64,000 bases of DNA from the NCBI RefSeq assembly GCF_000744095.1, contig NZ_JQLI01000008.1:2108001-2172000 (forward strand), read 5' to 3'. Below are positions 62,865 through 64,000 of this stretch, one piece after another; the first letter of the stretch is position 1; every line of letters begins with the position of its first letter. The translations under genes and the position numbers were made by a program. Source of the stretch: Cupriavidus necator A5-1 (GTDB lineage: Bacteria; Pseudomonadota; Gammaproteobacteria; Burkholderiales; Burkholderiaceae). The notes under the pieces are model-generated. The model saw nothing but the letters and a program-made list of their open reading frames with translations, made no database searches and had not been told where the DNA came from.

Positions 62865-63418
62865 CGCGAGTGTGTCTTTGGATTTCAGGGCAAGGCAATG
62901 CTAAGCCCAGTTGATTCTAGGCGGCTCGTTACAGCATTGGTCGCTGAATTCGACTGTGAATGCCCAGCGTCTCAGCGCGTCATGCCGACGATACGAGGCT
63001 GGCCAGTGGAATATTCTGATTCGCTCAAAACCACGTGACGAAAGTAGCGCCGCGGTCGCAAGAAGGGCGCTTGTAGAGAGAACTCGTCGAGAGGACTTTC
63101 AGGAAGCCTATCGCTCATGCCTAACGGAAAGCCATCTATCCGCAATATGACCCTCTCGCTAGCCAGCGTCACGCAGCGTAAAAGACGTCAGAGGGCTTGA
63201 GGCTTGGTAGAGAAGGGCGAACGCTGAGCGCGCGGTCCTAACCTGACGTTCGCTAGCCCCTGCTTGTCTGAAGCTCAACCAATCCGAAGTTGATGGTGTC
63301 GAGGCCCGCTGTTCCGTTCTGGCAGGAAGCCACATCGCAGCAGATTGTGCTGGACCGATAACGACTTGCAGTCGAGTACGGTACGACATGCTGGGATTTC
63401 CCGCCTAGAATTTTGCCT
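62865..63418. other. divergent intergenic region of ilvB and the aceE-like gene
   Basis: 550 bases with no recognisable gene. Both flanking genes point outward, so two promoters are expected here. A dyad-like GTCGAGTACGGTACGAC lies at 63371, about 50 bp before the aceE-like ATG. Confidence 0.4.
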
Positions 63419-64000
63419 ATGAATACGCCAACTACACCCCTGCTCCAGGACGCGGTCGCTGCACAGCAAGTTGACCTCGATCCCATCGAAACCACCGAAT
63501 GGCGCGAAGCGTTCATCGGACTGATTCAGGCATACGGCCCTGAACGCGGGAAGTACATCCTTGATGAGCTTGCTCGCCTGGCTCGGGACCAACGTGTCGG
63601 ATGGCAGCCCAATCTAACGACGCCATATGTGAACACTATCAGCGTCGACGCGCAGCCGAAGTTCCCGGGCGACTTGGCCATTGAGGAGCGACTGGGATCT
63701 ATGATGCGCTGGAATGCACTGGCAATGGTCGTTCGAGCTAACCAGGCATATGGCGAACTGGGTGGACACATCGCGAGTTATGCGAGCGCCGCGGATCTGT
63801 TTGAGACCGGCTTCAATCACTTTTTCCGCGCGGACGATCTGGTGTTCTTTCAGGCGCATAGTGCGCCGGGTGTCTATGCACGTGCCTTCCTCGAAGGCAG
63901 GTTGTCCGAAGCCGACCTGGCTCATTATCGACAGGAAATCGTTGGTCCTCGCAACGGCGCACGTGGCTTGTCCAGCTATCCGCATCCGTGGCTGATGCCG
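63419..64000 (+). CDS. aceE: pyruvate dehydrogenase E1 component (homodimeric AceE type), 5' part
   Basis: The ATG at 63419 starts NTPTTPLLQDAVAAQQVDLD and PIETTEWREAFIGLIQAYGP, then RGKYILDELARLARDQRVGW, TPYVNTISVDAQPKFPGDLA, RWNALAMVVRANQAYGELGG and HIASYASAADLFETGFNHFF. DPIETxEWxxA and NTIxxxxQPxxPGD are the start of the homodimeric AceE. The frame is open to the window end, so 194 of about 890 residues are seen. It oxidatively decarboxylates pyruvate for acetyl-CoA. A second, non-housekeeping copy is possible given the setting. Confidence 0.93.
   Translation, partial: MNTPTTPLLQDAVAAQQVDLDPIETTEWREAFIGLIQAYGPERGKYILDELARLARDQRVGWQPNLTTPYVNTISVDAQPKFPGDLAIEERLGSMMRWNALAMVVRANQAYGELGGHIASYASAADLFETGFNHFFRADDLVFFQAHSAPGVYARAFLEGRLSEADLAHYRQEIVGPRNGARGLSSYPHPWLMP

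Overview
The window looks like accessory DNA from a Burkholderiales genome, most probably a Cupriavidus/Ralstonia-type organism. The signs are high GC, three intact and one broken Bug-family (tripartite tricarboxylate receptor) periplasmic proteins, many LysR regulators next to small catabolic operons, and IS5, IS110, IS3 and IS66 debris. The assignment is inferred from gene content; there is no rRNA or other lineage marker in the window. More than twenty genes are cut, fused or frameshifted, so this is a mosaic in active decay. It could also partly reflect sequencing errors in homopolymers.

1-11.4 kb: tail of a quinone oxidoreductase; transposase scraps; a frameshifted glutathione S-transferase; a leftward glutarate 2-hydroxylase (CsiD/GlaH) plus FMN alpha-hydroxy-acid oxidase pair with a divergent LysR and an MFS carrier; a Bug receptor; an RBBP9-like hydrolase; a TauD-type dioxygenase with a divergent AraC regulator. 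11.4-14.3 kb: an IS5-like element (frameshifted transposase, terminal repeats visible) and an intact IS110 transposase. 15-18.9 kb: a BKACE-type cleavage enzyme, then broken NTF2-like, EthD-like, biotinyl-carrier, MFS and integrase genes.

18.9-26.5 kb: a leftward operon for the lower meta-cleavage pathway (tautomerase, hydratase, decarboxylase, acylating acetaldehyde dehydrogenase, hydroxy-oxovalerate aldolase) ending in a two-subunit molybdenum hydroxylase. A divergent LysR gene and an ATAC-N7-GTAT operator sit at its head. 26.5-34.1 kb: a second LysR gene and a rightward cluster (two Bug receptors, HbpS/GlcG, RraA-like, D-2-hydroxyacid dehydrogenase, SDR, truncated tautomerase, solute-binding protein) for an unidentified organic acid.

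34.1-39.5 kb: a conflict/defence-like island. It holds a group II intron 5' fragment, a TOTE-type primase-helicase split by a 5-bp duplication, its DUF6155-like partner, a VapBC module lying inside a broken DUF1016 nuclease gene, a small repeat protein and the 3' part of a tRNA-His gene that resembles an attachment site. 39.5-46.3 kb: IS110/IS3 sequences and phage-like small ORFs.

46.3-52.2 kb: two operons, mch-mcl-gntR rightward and CoA transferase-acyl-CoA dehydrogenase leftward, sharing a TGTACGTACA palindrome. Together they fit a methylsuccinate/mesaconate (C5 dicarboxylate) route regulated by the GntR protein. 52.2-64 kb: fragments of Bug, biotin carboxylase, bioB, an FNR-nitrilase fusion, a sigma-54-controlled but broken pyruvate formate-lyase, a SYLF lipoprotein, an MlaC-like protein, a HipB-like regulator, a nucleotidyltransferase fragment and a malate/lactate dehydrogenase fragment, then an intact acetolactate synthase and the start of an aceE-type pyruvate dehydrogenase E1 running off the end.
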